In this document: piece by piece, positions 43,801-50,822 of the stretch
How positions within the stretch are numbered: position 1 is the first letter of the stretch
How the letters are laid out: every line of letters starts with the position of its first letter
DNA from: a virus
DNA: 50,822 nt
Virus record (IMG/VR): IMGVR_UViG_3300030450_002767
Span: 1-50,822 of that record
Direction: 5' to 3' (one strand)
Program-made: the position numbers and the translations under genes
The notes under the pieces: model-generated
Told to the model about the DNA's origin: nothing
What the model saw: the letters and a program-made list of their open reading frames with translations, nothing else
Databases searched by the model: none

Positions 43801-45710
43801 TCTTCATTAGCTCCACCAGCATCAGATTTTAGAATAAGTCTTGCATCATAACCACCTGGAGCTTCTACAATAAACTGAGAATCTGCACCACTATTTTTTA
43901 TTAAACCAGTACCTTGAACGTGCAAAGTCGAAGAAGGCGAGGTTGTTCCAATACCAACTCTTTGGTCACTACCATCTAGAGTCATTATTGTATACACACT
44001 ACTAGCTTTTCTAATTGCAAAATGAATGTCTGCTTCAGATACTTGATGAGTAATTGTTTTATTACCAGCAGTTGTAAATTCTATACCACCAGCTACATCC
44101 CACAAACCACCATCACTAGAATCCTCCCAAGCTACTCCAGAGCCAGTTGAAGTCAATACTTGTCCATCTGTGCCTTGACCACCAGCTATTTTTAAATTTG
44201 CTACATCAGCAAAACCAGCTTGATAAGTACTACCATCTAAATGTGCTTTCCATACTGTGGCTTGTGTGCTATTTTGTAATCCAAGAACAATATTAGATGC
44301 ACTACTTGCCCCACCTCGAACCATTAATCCTAATCCATTAGAATGAACATTTATTATTTGACTAGCATAATTACCAGTTGCGTCAGCTTTTACATGAAAT
44401 TGAGTACTTGGTGCATTTGTTCCAACACCGACACCCTCGCTTTTAATTGTCATTTTTTCAGTATTATTAACACCAAAAATAATTTTTGTATTAGTAGTAC
44501 CAGTACCGATTGCTAAACCATTAGCTGAGTCTTGACCTAAGATTTCTGTATATCCACCAAGTTGATGTCCATATCTGGATATTGTTCTTGAAGTACTATG
44601 ATTAACAAACCAACTACTTCCATCATCGCTTGTTAACTGAATATTTGAACCAGCATCAGCATGGTTAGCAGTACTTTCTACTTTTATAGTTGTAAAGTCA
44701 TTTCCAGTTTGTTTTATGTGTAATAATTCATCTGGTGCAGTATTCCCAATCCCGATATTGCCTGAACCTTTTATTGTCATTCTTGTAGAACTACCTTTTG
44801 TTCTAAGGAAAATATCGGCATCATCATTTGTCCATTTATTGTCTATATACATATCGTGACTAGCACCATTATGCCAGATATGTGATGCAGTTGCACCATC
44901 AAGACGAGTTAGTAAAAGACCTGATGAATCCGTATTTGATGCAGACTTTATTTCAAGTAAATTACCACTTCCAAAACCACTGGGGAGTATTGAACCTGGA
45001 TTTGTTGTACCAATTCCAACATAAGGGGAAGTACTACTTGGCTTTCCAATCTGCATAGCCACAGTTCCTCTATGAGAAAATTCATGTCCATCACCAACAC
45101 TAGCATGGTCTTTATATGTAGCTTTTAAATTGTAATAACCTAACTTTAATCTTTCATTATATATATCAATGCCTCTAGTATAAAGCATTCTAAAATCTTT
45201 ATCAGTAGTACTACCTAAATCAATTGTATTATCTGCTGATGGGATTATATGACTTGATGGAGTTATAGTGTCAGAAATAGATAGTCTAGTAGCATTACTA
45301 CCAGCAGTATATGTTTGAAAATCAATCTTACCAGATTCAGAACCACTTTCTACATTTGTAGCTATGGCTTTAATTAAACCAAAAACATTATTACCATCTA
45401 ATTCAGATTCACTAGAATCCCAAACATTACCAGTGAATTCTATTTGACCGATAGCGTCATTATTTGCTGGGGATGGAGAATCTTTTAATAATTCTAATAC
45501 TGAACCAGATGCCCCAGATGATTGAGTTTGGACTGATGTTTTAGTGCCTATAAAGGATGCAACAGTTCCAGAGGTCGTAAATGACCCCCCAGCATCAGTT
45601 GCCCATTCTAATGCTCCACTGCTACCAACCTTTAGCACCTTCCCCGTTGCTGGGGAAGATGCTATGTCACTAGCTGGAGGTATTTCCGTTAAGAGTTTTT
45701 TCCAGCTCAT
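37863..45710 (-). CDS. Giant repetitive tail fibre
   Basis: A 2615-residue receptor-binding fibre. More than 20 units of about 80-150 residues carry the motif VGIGTTxPxxxLHV or close variants (VGIGTTSPSSTLHV, LGIGTMSPGYPLEI, VGIDTESPGSHLHI), each followed by a Ser/Gly/Asn-rich beta stretch. This is the architecture of trimeric beta-rich phage fibres. The C-terminal part (about the last 150 residues) is different, with TWFFKVNVVARQIENGVRSA and a Cys pair CEEEGVSGWNC, and is probably the tip or trimerisation domain. No S74 chaperone motif was noticed. The repeats make it a likely site of recombination and length change. Confidence 0.85.
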   Translation of the reverse strand: MSWKKLLTEIPPASDIASSPATGKVLKVGSSGALEWATDAGGSFTTSGTVASFIGTKTSVQTQSSGASGSVLELLKDSPSPANNDAIGQIEFTGNVWDSSESELDGNNVFGLIKAIATNVESGSESGKIDFQTYTAGSNATRLSISDTITPSSHIIPSADNTIDLGSTTDKDFRMLYTRGIDIYNERLKLGYYNLKATYKDHASVGDGHEFSHRGTVAMQIGKPSSTSPYVGIGTTNPGSILPSGFGSGNLLEIKSASNTDSSGLLLTRLDGATASHIWHNGASHDMYIDNKWTNDDADIFLRTKGSSTRMTIKGSGNIGIGNTAPDELLHIKQTGNDFTTIKVESTANHADAGSNIQLTSDDGSSWFVNHSTSRTISRYGHQLGGYTEILGQDSANGLAIGTGTTNTKIIFGVNNTEKMTIKSEGVGVGTNAPSTQFHVKADATGNYASQIINVHSNGLGLMVRGGASSASNIVLGLQNSTQATVWKAHLDGSTYQAGFADVANLKIAGGQGTDGQVLTSTGSGVAWEDSSDGGLWDVAGGIEFTTAGNKTITHQVSEADIHFAIRKASSVYTIMTLDGSDQRVGIGTTSPSSTLHVQGTGLIKNSGADSQFIVEAPGGYDARLILKSDAGGANEDWWQFRADNDQKLYIRNGNTDLHALTSDGKLGIGVTSPAEKLQVDGSVRISENSWFDWGGTGSRITGQSSYIQIQTGSTDVIRINNSQNVGIGTTSPLQKLHVNGIIQTSSELRSSSGNGLYLQALGTSGGFTHRFQDNGTDRMVINSSGNIGIGTSPTSLLHLKKDGIYDLTLENADGSNWRSGIKGRGGASGTQTGFALAVGRGTGIECTGASVFDTYLTTTADEELHFGTNNTVRMTIDGGTGNVGIGITNPVHKAQVWGDMASTTLNLGTKDATGNPPTNSSSTQLNIETYGGAGRIKVRRTGYAEATIEGNSVSAQFGSSSNHPVTFYANGSEKMKLTTAGTLGIGDSSATYSANTKIDVRNGAIQSSSFYVGGEPYQGTIAYNGNGNIIHTPRDGYDIQFNLGNNQGLIVADGLMANAGASIAGTSKTSGGMPVHIKDAEPHLIIEGTSSSQQWWGVSGASSNSKLMHMILDSSTQVMKFESVNDDGSAKKQVIAFDGHNGRVGIGTVTPGGHGEQLEVYGNGVNTSIKIHEDAGSHEAKLHLRRGGSDWEIINNGDLAIEIEDAEKFRIKTTGNVGIGVTDPGEELDVEGDIRIRNTIHSFATSNRGFTRPWMSFNEGQPLYKTSTTSHYHSFQTYDGVNATTVMSVGGANNRVGISCIPSAKLELTETNVNSDGIKINKSGTQRSLYIDHNMNIGTGITSDGIFVDYDKTQATTGGTAHIKGVNIAVNDATDSSSGTTVNTTGLRVAMNIAGGTKSGTHNNYSATFTGGNVGIDTESPGSHLHIRGTTPQIRLQNDGQSNYLAMYHIAGHARMFVEGSGKLTLGAGGNGDRLRIGADGKIGVNLDASETFEIGVSSDSDSLSFYRGTVVDNNALGKIKFKGNNGTEAHTYSQIHSICGNFEDGAEYSDVVISGSNGSAGLEEIARFYARQLLMTNSGSKIGIRTASPAEALDVHGTLQVSRVGAPTSNAIQLFGGSGSSYPYMNVVGEHFEIRTAGTQRFKFNATGLGIGTMSPGYPLEINKSTDGAMAGLTIKNTAGGSSSINETSEIYLQLNNGSNSSTSTSKITVGKEADHMTASDVDTYMAFSTVLDDATNERMRIKANGHVGIGLNNPTSQLHLKGTGTISQVQSTNTVAYQYFYTSSTGVGSNDGLTIGVNGVNGVFNNRESGSLIFGTSDTTRLTIQSNGWASFTEPITLATTKALYFDGGDNTFIRENGADTLQFYTGGTNRLQITSAGKVGIGTTDPGNDSMLDVRGRISVREASELQLGTHADYTFLEGFDTSSDRAPKKPINLNPWGGNIGIGITAPEENLHINSANATTGLMISNSATDGDPYLVWRTTGNTTWAMGIDDGDNDVLAICQSNNLGSGRKVTINQSGKVGIAITNPVEDLHVAGSVKTGNVIVGDSYGAKGIFGANAQGNTDPGAMHFSASNVNTTNSAYIKVASGNTGDNATKGHIDLVAGYYSGSSMTGDIRFWTGANGNQKRLEISNNGNIDFCNQFLKNWNAMESSGGLYFDNAGYIDNRSASGDLVFRTTASITQRMKIKSNGNVGIGVEAMDDIDYRLDVDGAIRVSDAIYGFHDGGGSSGRGYARKWTQYGPNVIHHASATDRDIHFFADQGTDKPVLKVGGGTGYTRRVGINTLTPACDLHVKSPDAHASIKLESGSVNHQTYFTMEADRPSENDTIANIQFTVAGTLAGAITAIRGDADNKADIAFHTTNTERMRIYDDGNIKMGTDGTTNAPRGLFDVRGANHNQGFYVNAGSVGLPTDIVHSGGAGTFDIQVRNYRLGTNGGGDCSIYPKYAGNDIAIGTASFINFLRIDDTDASVHREKGKLETALGADIDDSVKVIDYIGTAITTDANTQEIFLNGTSTRMVIPTDATWFFKVNVVARQIENGVRSAGYSFEGALQNENDTVTLVGATTTCEEEGVSGWNCSVVADDTNNSLKVQVKNNASNRTHWVAEIHIVQTKQ

Positions 45711-45713
45711 TTA

Positions 45714-45911
45714 TTAAGCGCTCGCTTGTTTCGAATTCGCTTTATCAGCCTGCTTCTTGTCGCTCTTGTCAGATGCTTTTATCATTTCTTGATAAGAAGC
45801 TCCTAGTTTTTCAAGAACACCTTGTGCAAATGCAGAATCCTTTGCTTGAATCTGCGTATTTGCGATAGCCTGAATTACGAACTCCATTTCCTGTTGAGTT
45901 AGCTTATTCAT
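45714..45911 (-). CDS. Small helical protein before the fibre
   Basis: A 65-residue protein. ATG 45911 is preferred over 45917, because GGAG lies one base from the latter. MNKLTQQEMEFVIQAIANTQ is helical and the C-terminus is Lys/Ala/Ser-rich. It ends three bases before the giant fibre gene. It may be a fibre-assembly factor; no family is recognised. Confidence 0.6.
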   Translation of the reverse strand: MNKLTQQEMEFVIQAIANTQIQAKDSAFAQGVLEKLGASYQEMIKASDKSDKKQADKANSKQASA

Positions 45912-45932
45912 GTGCATTCTCCTTTATTGTGA

Positions 45933-46634
45933 TTATGGTTGCCATATACGAAAGGCACCTATTGTACTATCAAATGCAATTTCACCAGATGTTCCAGTGA
46001 GAGCATTTAATTCTGTTGTAGTTTTTGCTTTATATTTGACTGTACCACTAGACTTTACTTCCAATTTAGTATCGCCAGCTTTGTCTTTAATTGTTGTTGC
46101 CCCATCTTCTTTAACTTCTAGTATTTCTTTATCATTAGAATCATCGCCCACAACCGTTAATGCTATCTTATTATCAGTATTAGTTTTTGTTAATTTAACT
46201 TTAGGCGCATCTGTTACTGTAGATGTCACAGCTCCAGAACTGCTTTTTACTTCATTGCAAACAATATCACCATCTGTTGATATATCTCCGTTTGTTGCCA
46301 ATGTAACTCCAGTGCTACCAAAACCGCCTCCTACTGTCGCACTGCCAGATATCGCTAATGAATTACCGCTAATTAAATCAGTAACAGTTAAATCATCACC
46401 AACTGTTAAATCGCCAGTAAGTGTTGCATCAATACTGTTAAGAGTACCAGCTATTTCTAAAGTTTTACCCGAAGGTATTTTTAATGTTGTGGTAGAAAGT
46501 TGTATTGCTGTTGCTACCCCTTCTCCATCAGAAACTGTTTTTAAAGAAGATTCTATACCTTGGTTATCTGTCCCAGAGTTGACTGTTAAGATATCCTTAT
46601 AAGTATTTTTAATTTGCTTTCCTGCTAATGCCAT
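45933..46634 (-). CDS. Beta-helical tail fibre or adaptor protein
   Basis: A 233-residue protein with repeated short beta units such as LTGDLTVGDDLTVTDLISG and a GFGSTGVTLATNG segment, typical of beta-helical fibre or fibre-attachment proteins. The C-terminal block LNALTGTSGEIAFDSTIGAF resembles the fibre-tip fragment found in other marine phages. It lies between the adaptors and the giant fibre and probably attaches it to the virion. Confidence 0.6.
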   Translation of the reverse strand: MALAGKQIKNTYKDILTVNSGTDNQGIESSLKTVSDGEGVATAIQLSTTTLKIPSGKTLEIAGTLNSIDATLTGDLTVGDDLTVTDLISGNSLAISGSATVGGGFGSTGVTLATNGDISTDGDIVCNEVKSSSGAVTSTVTDAPKVKLTKTNTDNKIALTVVGDDSNDKEILEVKEDGATTIKDKAGDTKLEVKSSGTVKYKAKTTTELNALTGTSGEIAFDSTIGAFRIWQP

Positions 46635-46816
46635 TATATTGCTCTCAAGTTTGAACTTTGTTGATTATCAGATTTTAAACTAGACTGACCAGTGTTTATT
46701 TTTTTAACTACACCTATAGTTAATCCTTGATATCCTTGGGCATTGCCCCATTTAGAATTAGCTAATTCCCATTTATTTTCTCCATACTGATGTATACTAG
46801 CGGGTCTTATATCCAT
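46634..46816 (-). CDS. Hypothetical 60-residue protein
   Basis: A small polar protein (MDIRPASIHQYGENKWELAN) that overlaps the genes on both sides by one base (ATG/TAA type overlaps), indicating coupled translation among the head-tail adaptor genes. No family recognised. Confidence 0.6.
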   Translation of the reverse strand: MDIRPASIHQYGENKWELANSKWGNAQGYQGLTIGVVKKINTGQSSLKSDNQQSSNLRAI

Positions 46817-47199
46817 TATAATTCCGCACCCATTATGACAACAGAACTTTCTTCTGATTTATGTGAATTAGCCTCTTTCTTTCCTTCTGCACACGCCATT
46901 TCAAATTTTCCAAGAAAGTACTGAGCTTGTTTTATATCTCCTAATTTTTCATAACCATGAGCTATGGCTTTATAACAAAGAGCCTCATGGAATTCAACAG
47001 GGATGTTAGGTGACTCACTCATTCCAATCTCAACCTTAACATTATTTGTATTCTCAGCTCCAGTAGTAGCACCAACAAATGGGGAATCATGCCTTGAAGC
47101 ATGAATTGTTAAAGTTCCCGCTGTTGGCCCAGTTAAATTTCCATTGCTCTCATCTGCAACAGCAAGAGCATCTTTATCTAGCCAATATACCTTTGCCAT
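46816..47199 (-). CDS. Head-tail adaptor candidate
   Basis: A 127-residue protein with a beta N-terminus (MAKVYWLDKDALAVADESNG) and a helical middle (FHEALCYKAIAHGYEKLGDI) resembling podovirus adaptor or stopper proteins placed after the capsid gene. It overlaps the neighbours by one base. The function is inferred from position. Confidence 0.55.
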   Translation of the reverse strand: MAKVYWLDKDALAVADESNGNLTGPTAGTLTIHASRHDSPFVGATTGAENTNNVKVEIGMSESPNIPVEFHEALCYKAIAHGYEKLGDIKQAQYFLGKFEMACAEGKKEANSHKSEESSVVIMGAEL

Positions 47200-47510
47200 T
47201 ATACTGCATCCTTTTCTGGAACGCTTTGAAGTCTTTTTATCCTATTATCATCAAAATAAACGATATTAATTGACACAATTTCATCATCTATCTGATACCA
47301 TCTTGTATTAGCAGTAATTGCTTTAGTAAAGACTCCTCTTAAAATTTTTGTTTTCTTTGTGAATTCTCTCAGCGCTTGATTTAAATAAACTCTTGCTTCA
47401 TTCTCTAACATAGCTGGATGATGCGTTCTTATTAATTCTATCATCTGCTCTTGAGTTAAGCCGTATCCATAATCAGGAGAATTAGTTGTAGTAAAAGGTA
47501 TTTGTGCCAT
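47199..47510 (-). CDS. Head-tail connector candidate
   Basis: A 103-residue protein (MAQIPFTTTNSPDYGYGLTQ) with a helical N-terminus and beta C-terminus containing RWYQIDDEIVSINIVYFDDN, as in small connector proteins between portal and tail. It overlaps both neighbours by one base. Confidence 0.55.
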   Translation of the reverse strand: MAQIPFTTTNSPDYGYGLTQEQMIELIRTHHPAMLENEARVYLNQALREFTKKTKILRGVFTKAITANTRWYQIDDEIVSINIVYFDDNRIKRLQSVPEKDAV

Positions 47511-48184
47511 TAAGTCTGCTCTCCTTCAGGTTGTTTAGTTATTGGCATTCCATTTAATTGAGCTAACTCAACCATATACATTTGATTTAAAGTTTGAAGC
47601 TCCATTTGAATTACTTGAGCCAATTCAACATCTTCATCATCATGAAGTAACTTATTCATTTTATGTTGAATAACTCTAACAGCAGAACCTAAAACAACAG
47701 CATATTCAGCTTGGTCAGGAAAATTTGATATTGAGCTTGATGTATTTGATATAGTAGATGGAATTGCTAAGAAAAATAATTCTCCAGGTTCAGAAACAGT
47801 CGGAACTGGATAAATAAATAATTTAGCACCAGTAGCTGTTTGACCTTTTATATAGAAAACTGGGCTATTAATTGTAGGCTCATAAATACTTTTAGAATTT
47901 GCTTGAACTTTTGACTCCATTTCTAATGGAACCTCAACACAGCCAACTCCGTTTCTTAATACTTTACTTAGCTTCATATTAGTAACATCATAACCAGAAC
48001 TGCTATTTACAGTAGCTACTATATTATTTTGGTTAATGTATGAATCATCTAATACATCTAATACATTGCGTGCAGATTGAAGTAAGAAATTATCCAACAT
48101 AGTTGTATAATCTGCTTCTTCTTGAGCTGAATTGAATGAGCTTGCGCCAGCTAAGTTTTCTATTTGTACTCTAAAATTTGCCAT
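47510..48184 (-). CDS. Head-tail adaptor protein, helical
   Basis: A 224-residue protein. The N-terminus is helical with SARNVLDVLDD, the central part beta, and the C-terminal half contains FPDQAEYAVVLGSAVRVIQH followed by a long charged helix, a pattern I associate with virion adaptor proteins following the capsid gene. GAGG precedes the ATG and a strong hairpin lies in the leader. Call by position and pattern. Confidence 0.6.
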   Translation of the reverse strand: MANFRVQIENLAGASSFNSAQEEADYTTMLDNFLLQSARNVLDVLDDSYINQNNIVATVNSSSGYDVTNMKLSKVLRNGVGCVEVPLEMESKVQANSKSIYEPTINSPVFYIKGQTATGAKLFIYPVPTVSEPGELFFLAIPSTISNTSSSISNFPDQAEYAVVLGSAVRVIQHKMNKLLHDDEDVELAQVIQMELQTLNQMYMVELAQLNGMPITKQPEGEQT

Positions 48185-48196
48185 AGTTCCTCACAA

Positions 48197-48221
48197 GTGG
48201 GGAGCAAAAAGCGCTCCCCAC
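48197..48221 (-). other. Strong hairpin between capsid and adaptor genes
   Basis: GTGGGGAGC 48197-48205 pairs perfectly with GCTCCCCAC 48213-48221, a GC-rich 9-bp stem in an AT-rich genome. On the transcribed strand no clean U-run follows, so it is more likely a processing or mRNA-stability site, or a weak terminator tuning expression after the capsid gene. Confidence 0.8.
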
Positions 48222-48240
48222 CGTTGTTATTTTTCCGTTA

Positions 48241-49581
48241 TTACGGAGTAACCATTAAGGCATGGCTTTCGAGTAACGAAATACCAATACCTTCATCAGA
48301 CATATACTGGTCTTTAACACCATCATAGTCATTAGCCTGAATTGAGGCTTGAAACTGAGGCGCTCTGTATTGTGCGTGGAAAAGATTTTCCTCGTCAACA
48401 ATAAGCATATGTTTGCTGTAGTTATACCTTAAAGCAGGTGTTGGAATTAACTGAAGCATTCCATGAGGTGTTTCTAGCATTCTGTAATTGAATCCTAAAG
48501 AATCACGCTTCATGTCACCTAAGTTAACTGTCCAGCTTGAGCCTTTAGCCCAACCTGTATCAGCACTTCCACCGCCTTGCTTAGAAAAGAATCCTAAAGC
48601 ACCAGGGCCAACAAAAGCTTTTTTAACTCCTGCTGTTGGTACATATTGGAATATCTTTTCCATTGCGTCAACAAACTCTGGATATGTATCAATATCAGTT
48701 GAAGCAAATACGTTTTGAGCATCAACATCAGTTGATGTTCCGTATTTTTTCAATGCTGAAACAATACCCATTGTTGAACGAAGGGCTTTACCGCCTGCGT
48801 CTGCAACAGCTTCAATATCAGTAAAACCACCGCTTATTCCTTTTGGATTAGCTCCAAATAGAAAAGCTCTTTCTTTCTGTATTTTATGCTCTTGAGATTT
48901 CATTGTACGAAGTCTAGCTAACTCTTTAGACTCACCACGAAGCGAGGCTTCAAGAAGAGTACCCGTGATTTCCAAAGGTGTTTTGAAAATCTGAGTAGAG
49001 TTATAGACAACGGACAAATCATCAGACCATGCTTCTGGAGAGTTTGTTCCCTCACCGTGTGCGTTACCAATTACAGTAGCTACACAATCATCAGCAAAGT
49101 CAATACCGCCTGCATCGTATGAGTTTAATACTGTAATTACAACGCCAGGTTCGGTTCCGCCACCACCATCATCAAAATCAGAGTCATATGATTTAATAAC
49201 ACCCTGTCCTAACAAAACGCTAGCACTTGTTGCAATGTCAACTTCTAAGCCTATCCAGTGAGAGCCTGCACCACCAACATTAGAAGATGATTTTACTTTT
49301 AAAAGAGCAGAATCAGCACCAGGAGCAATATTTGCACTACCTGTACCTAATGTTAGAGTTTGGTTTACCCAAGGATTTCTGTGTTCAAACATTTTGAACG
49401 TAGGGTCACTCATACCAGAGATTGTATTTTGATTTGCAATCACAGTGGTAAAAGGCGTTACATCAGTCCAAAGTTCCTTAACAACATTCGGCTTGATATA
49501 GAAATCCCTTCTATCGGTGTATAATACACCACTACCGCCAAGATTCTTAGCGCCAGTATTTACACTTGCTACGTTTGCCAT
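48241..49581 (-). CDS. Major capsid protein
   Basis: A 446-residue protein directly after the scaffold, the normal capsid position. The N-terminal arm (TDRRDFYIKPNVVKELWTDV) and the fold pattern, with Gly-rich loops and a late GVKKAFVGPGALGFFSKQGG, fit the HK97-type capsid fold of podovirus and crAss-like coats. AAAGGA lies nine bases before the ATG, a strong site matching high expression. It should form the icosahedral shell. Identity is inferred from order, size and pattern. Confidence 0.75.
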   Translation of the reverse strand: MANVASVNTGAKNLGGSGVLYTDRRDFYIKPNVVKELWTDVTPFTTVIANQNTISGMSDPTFKMFEHRNPWVNQTLTLGTGSANIAPGADSALLKVKSSSNVGGAGSHWIGLEVDIATSASVLLGQGVIKSYDSDFDDGGGGTEPGVVITVLNSYDAGGIDFADDCVATVIGNAHGEGTNSPEAWSDDLSVVYNSTQIFKTPLEITGTLLEASLRGESKELARLRTMKSQEHKIQKERAFLFGANPKGISGGFTDIEAVADAGGKALRSTMGIVSALKKYGTSTDVDAQNVFASTDIDTYPEFVDAMEKIFQYVPTAGVKKAFVGPGALGFFSKQGGGSADTGWAKGSSWTVNLGDMKRDSLGFNYRMLETPHGMLQLIPTPALRYNYSKHMLIVDEENLFHAQYRAPQFQASIQANDYDGVKDQYMSDEGIGISLLESHALMVTP

Positions 49582-49594
49582 AGTAAGTTTTCCT

Positions 49595-50509
49595 TTATCG
49601 TTTGCTCTCCATCAAACCCATATTAAAGTAGTCTTCATCTGTGTACTGAGGCTCTGCCTTGCCAGAGGCTATACCTGCTGGAGTTGGAACCTTTGCCATT
49701 TCAGAACGACTTGCCATTGTTTGAGCTTTCTGTCGAGTAGCTACCTCTTGCTGTGAGGGAGCAGAACGCAACTTGTCTAGATTAACTAAGTTATCTAGAG
49801 TAATAGATTCAGGAGATGAATAGTATTCTACAAAATCTTGTGCTTTTTCTGGCGTATAGCCATATTCAGCAGTTAATTGACCTAACATAGCATTTTTATT
49901 TTGCTCTGCTTGGTAAGCATTTTGCCGTTCGGCAATCTCAGCTTCTTTTGCTTGTAACTGATTCATCGCAACAGCTTCACGCTGTTCTTGGTAGTCAATC
50001 ATGCCATCACGAAAGTCTTCCATTGCTAATCTATACTTATACGAGTCACTATCTGCATCCATTACAGATTCAGTAGCGTCATAGTTAGTTGGTTTGGTTG
50101 GACGAGTTGGTTTCTGTGGTAATTCCATAGATTTCTCTTGCGAGGGAACCCCTGGGTTATCACCAGAAAGTGAAGATGCTACTGACTTCAAAACATCTGG
50201 GTTAGATTGGATATACTCCGCAATTGGAGCAATCTTTTCATAATCTTCCAGTTTTTGACTCATATTATCAAATTCACTTGCCTTTTGGTCGTACCTTGAT
50301 TGCCAATACTGATAGCGCTGTTCTTCAGTGCCTTCTTCAATATTCTCTGGCATCTCCTCAACATTATTTTCGTTGAGGTGAGCTTGCTCCATTGGCTCAA
50401 GCTCAGTGGGTTCACTTACGTCATTTGTCTCAGCACCTTCATCCCACATGAGGTTTTCCTCTGGGATTGATGGGTCTTCAACAGCAATGACTTCTTGTTC
50501 TTCAATCAT
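49595..50509 (-). CDS. Scaffolding protein
   Basis: A 304-residue protein, acidic at the N-terminus (Glu-rich), helical and coiled-coil in the middle (QYWQSRYDQKASEFDNMSQK) and ending with basic and polar segments. This is the profile of scaffold proteins that shape the prohead and are then removed. It sits between portal and capsid genes with AAAGGA before the ATG. Confidence 0.8.
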   Translation of the reverse strand: MIEEQEVIAVEDPSIPEENLMWDEGAETNDVSEPTELEPMEQAHLNENNVEEMPENIEEGTEEQRYQYWQSRYDQKASEFDNMSQKLEDYEKIAPIAEYIQSNPDVLKSVASSLSGDNPGVPSQEKSMELPQKPTRPTKPTNYDATESVMDADSDSYKYRLAMEDFRDGMIDYQEQREAVAMNQLQAKEAEIAERQNAYQAEQNKNAMLGQLTAEYGYTPEKAQDFVEYYSSPESITLDNLVNLDKLRSAPSQQEVATRQKAQTMASRSEMAKVPTPAGIASGKAEPQYTDEDYFNMGLMESKR

Positions 50510-50531
50510 CTTTTATCCTTTCCCCTATTCG

Positions 50532-50822
50532 TTATGTAACGGCAACAGGGTTTTGTTGGTTTGATTCGATTTCCCTAGTTTCTTCTTTGACCTTATTTAA
50601 TTCATCTCCTAATCTCATTTCAAACATACTCGATGCTTGCTCTGTTTTATTAGCTGACTTATTTAACTTGGTCTTGAATTTTTCTACTTCCACTCGTTTT
50701 CTATCATTTGTGGATTCTCTTTGAGCTGTTTGTAGGTCTCCCTCCAGCTCTTTAATTTTTCCTTCTTGTTCTTCAACTTGTGCTTGTAACTGTTGTAACA
50801 TACTTGTTCTCTTTAGAACGCC
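50532..50822 (-). CDS. Portal protein, C-terminal part (5' end at 1-2067)
   Basis: The end of the portal frame: a coiled-coil C-terminus (MLQQLQAQVEEQEGKIKELE, then ending NQQNPVAVT). It joins the 1-2067 portion in frame when the duplicated 150 bases are counted once; position 1 corresponds to 50673 and both end a codon. An internal ATG at 50801 is not a separate start; it is only where the frame becomes visible at the window edge. Confidence 0.85.
   Translation of the reverse strand, partial: GVLKRTSMLQQLQAQVEEQEGKIKELEGDLQTAQRESTNDRKRVEVEKFKTKLNKSANKTEQASSMFEMRLGDELNKVKEETREIESNQQNPVAVT
50673..50822. repeat. Direct terminal repeat, right copy (circle overlap)
   Basis: The same 150 bases as 1-150, with four silent third-position differences inside the portal frame. 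See the left copy. Counting one copy gives a circular genome of 50672 bases. Confidence 0.9.

Noticed and set aside
45910-46602. 230-residue rightward open frame opposite the fibre genes
   Set aside because: It mirrors the beta-helical protein on the other strand, is rich in Val/Ser/Thr/Pro as antisense of repetitive fibre codons, and lies against a confident coupled gene run.
1-50822. Prophage or CRISPR features (integrase, repressor, att sites, spacer arrays)
   Set aside because: None is visible; short regularly spaced repeats are limited to the TACTGT boxes, which lack spacer-array geometry.

Overview
The window is an essentially complete, AT-rich genome of a tailed, probably short-tailed (podovirus-like), lytic bacteriophage, cut open inside its portal gene. 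The first 150 and last 150 bases are near-identical copies of the same portal segment, so the sequence closes to a circle of about 50.7 kb of unique DNA. No integrase, repressor or attachment site was seen. Many genes have strong Shine-Dalgarno boxes, and the tail fibre is built from GIGTTxP-type repeats of the kind common in aquatic environmental phages. The host cannot be named from the sequence.

Layout. (1) Leftward late genes, packaging and head: from about 5.1 kb leftwards come small genes, a terminase-small-subunit candidate, terminase large subunit and portal. Across the circle join follow scaffold, major capsid protein, head-tail adaptors, a small fibre-like protein and a 2615-residue tail fibre (50.8-37.9 kb). 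(2) A lysis-like cassette of small membrane, coiled-coil, lipoprotein and zinc-ribbon proteins with an M15 peptidase endolysin (37.8-35.8 kb), then a metallophosphoesterase. (3) A tail-nozzle/beta-propeller candidate, four small virion proteins and a 3184-residue giant protein (35.0-18.5 kb). The giant protein carries the signature blocks of a two-barrel RNA polymerase (DxDGD plus two upstream blocks) and is probably packaged in the virion and ejected. (4) Rightward early and replication genes (5.3-18.5 kb): many tiny proteins, a DUF932 protein, a DUF1071-type annealing protein, an SSB-like protein, a primase-helicase fusion and a PD-(D/E)XK nuclease. No DNA polymerase gene is present.

The most unusual parts are the candidate virion RNA polymerase and the RNA content of the early region. 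Between about 5.9 and 6.95 kb lies a gene-free kilobase with long perfect stems, a pseudoknot, a four-way junction and an embedded tRNA with anticodon CAU. A 396-base domain next to it is closed by a 14-bp perfect stem. Similar stem-closed elements sit in the intergenic gaps at 7.4-7.8, 9.77-9.89, 11.16-11.21, 17.55-17.75 and 18.13-18.19 kb. This looks like a large structured RNA of the GOLLD/ROOL type or a new one, plus smaller satellite elements.

Working model (inference): the giant polymerase enters with the DNA and transcribes the rightward early region. The early region supplies priming, helicase, annealing and resolution functions while the host supplies the DNA polymerase. The leftward operon, which begins next to an array of TACTGT boxes, then makes packaging, head, tail and lysis proteins.
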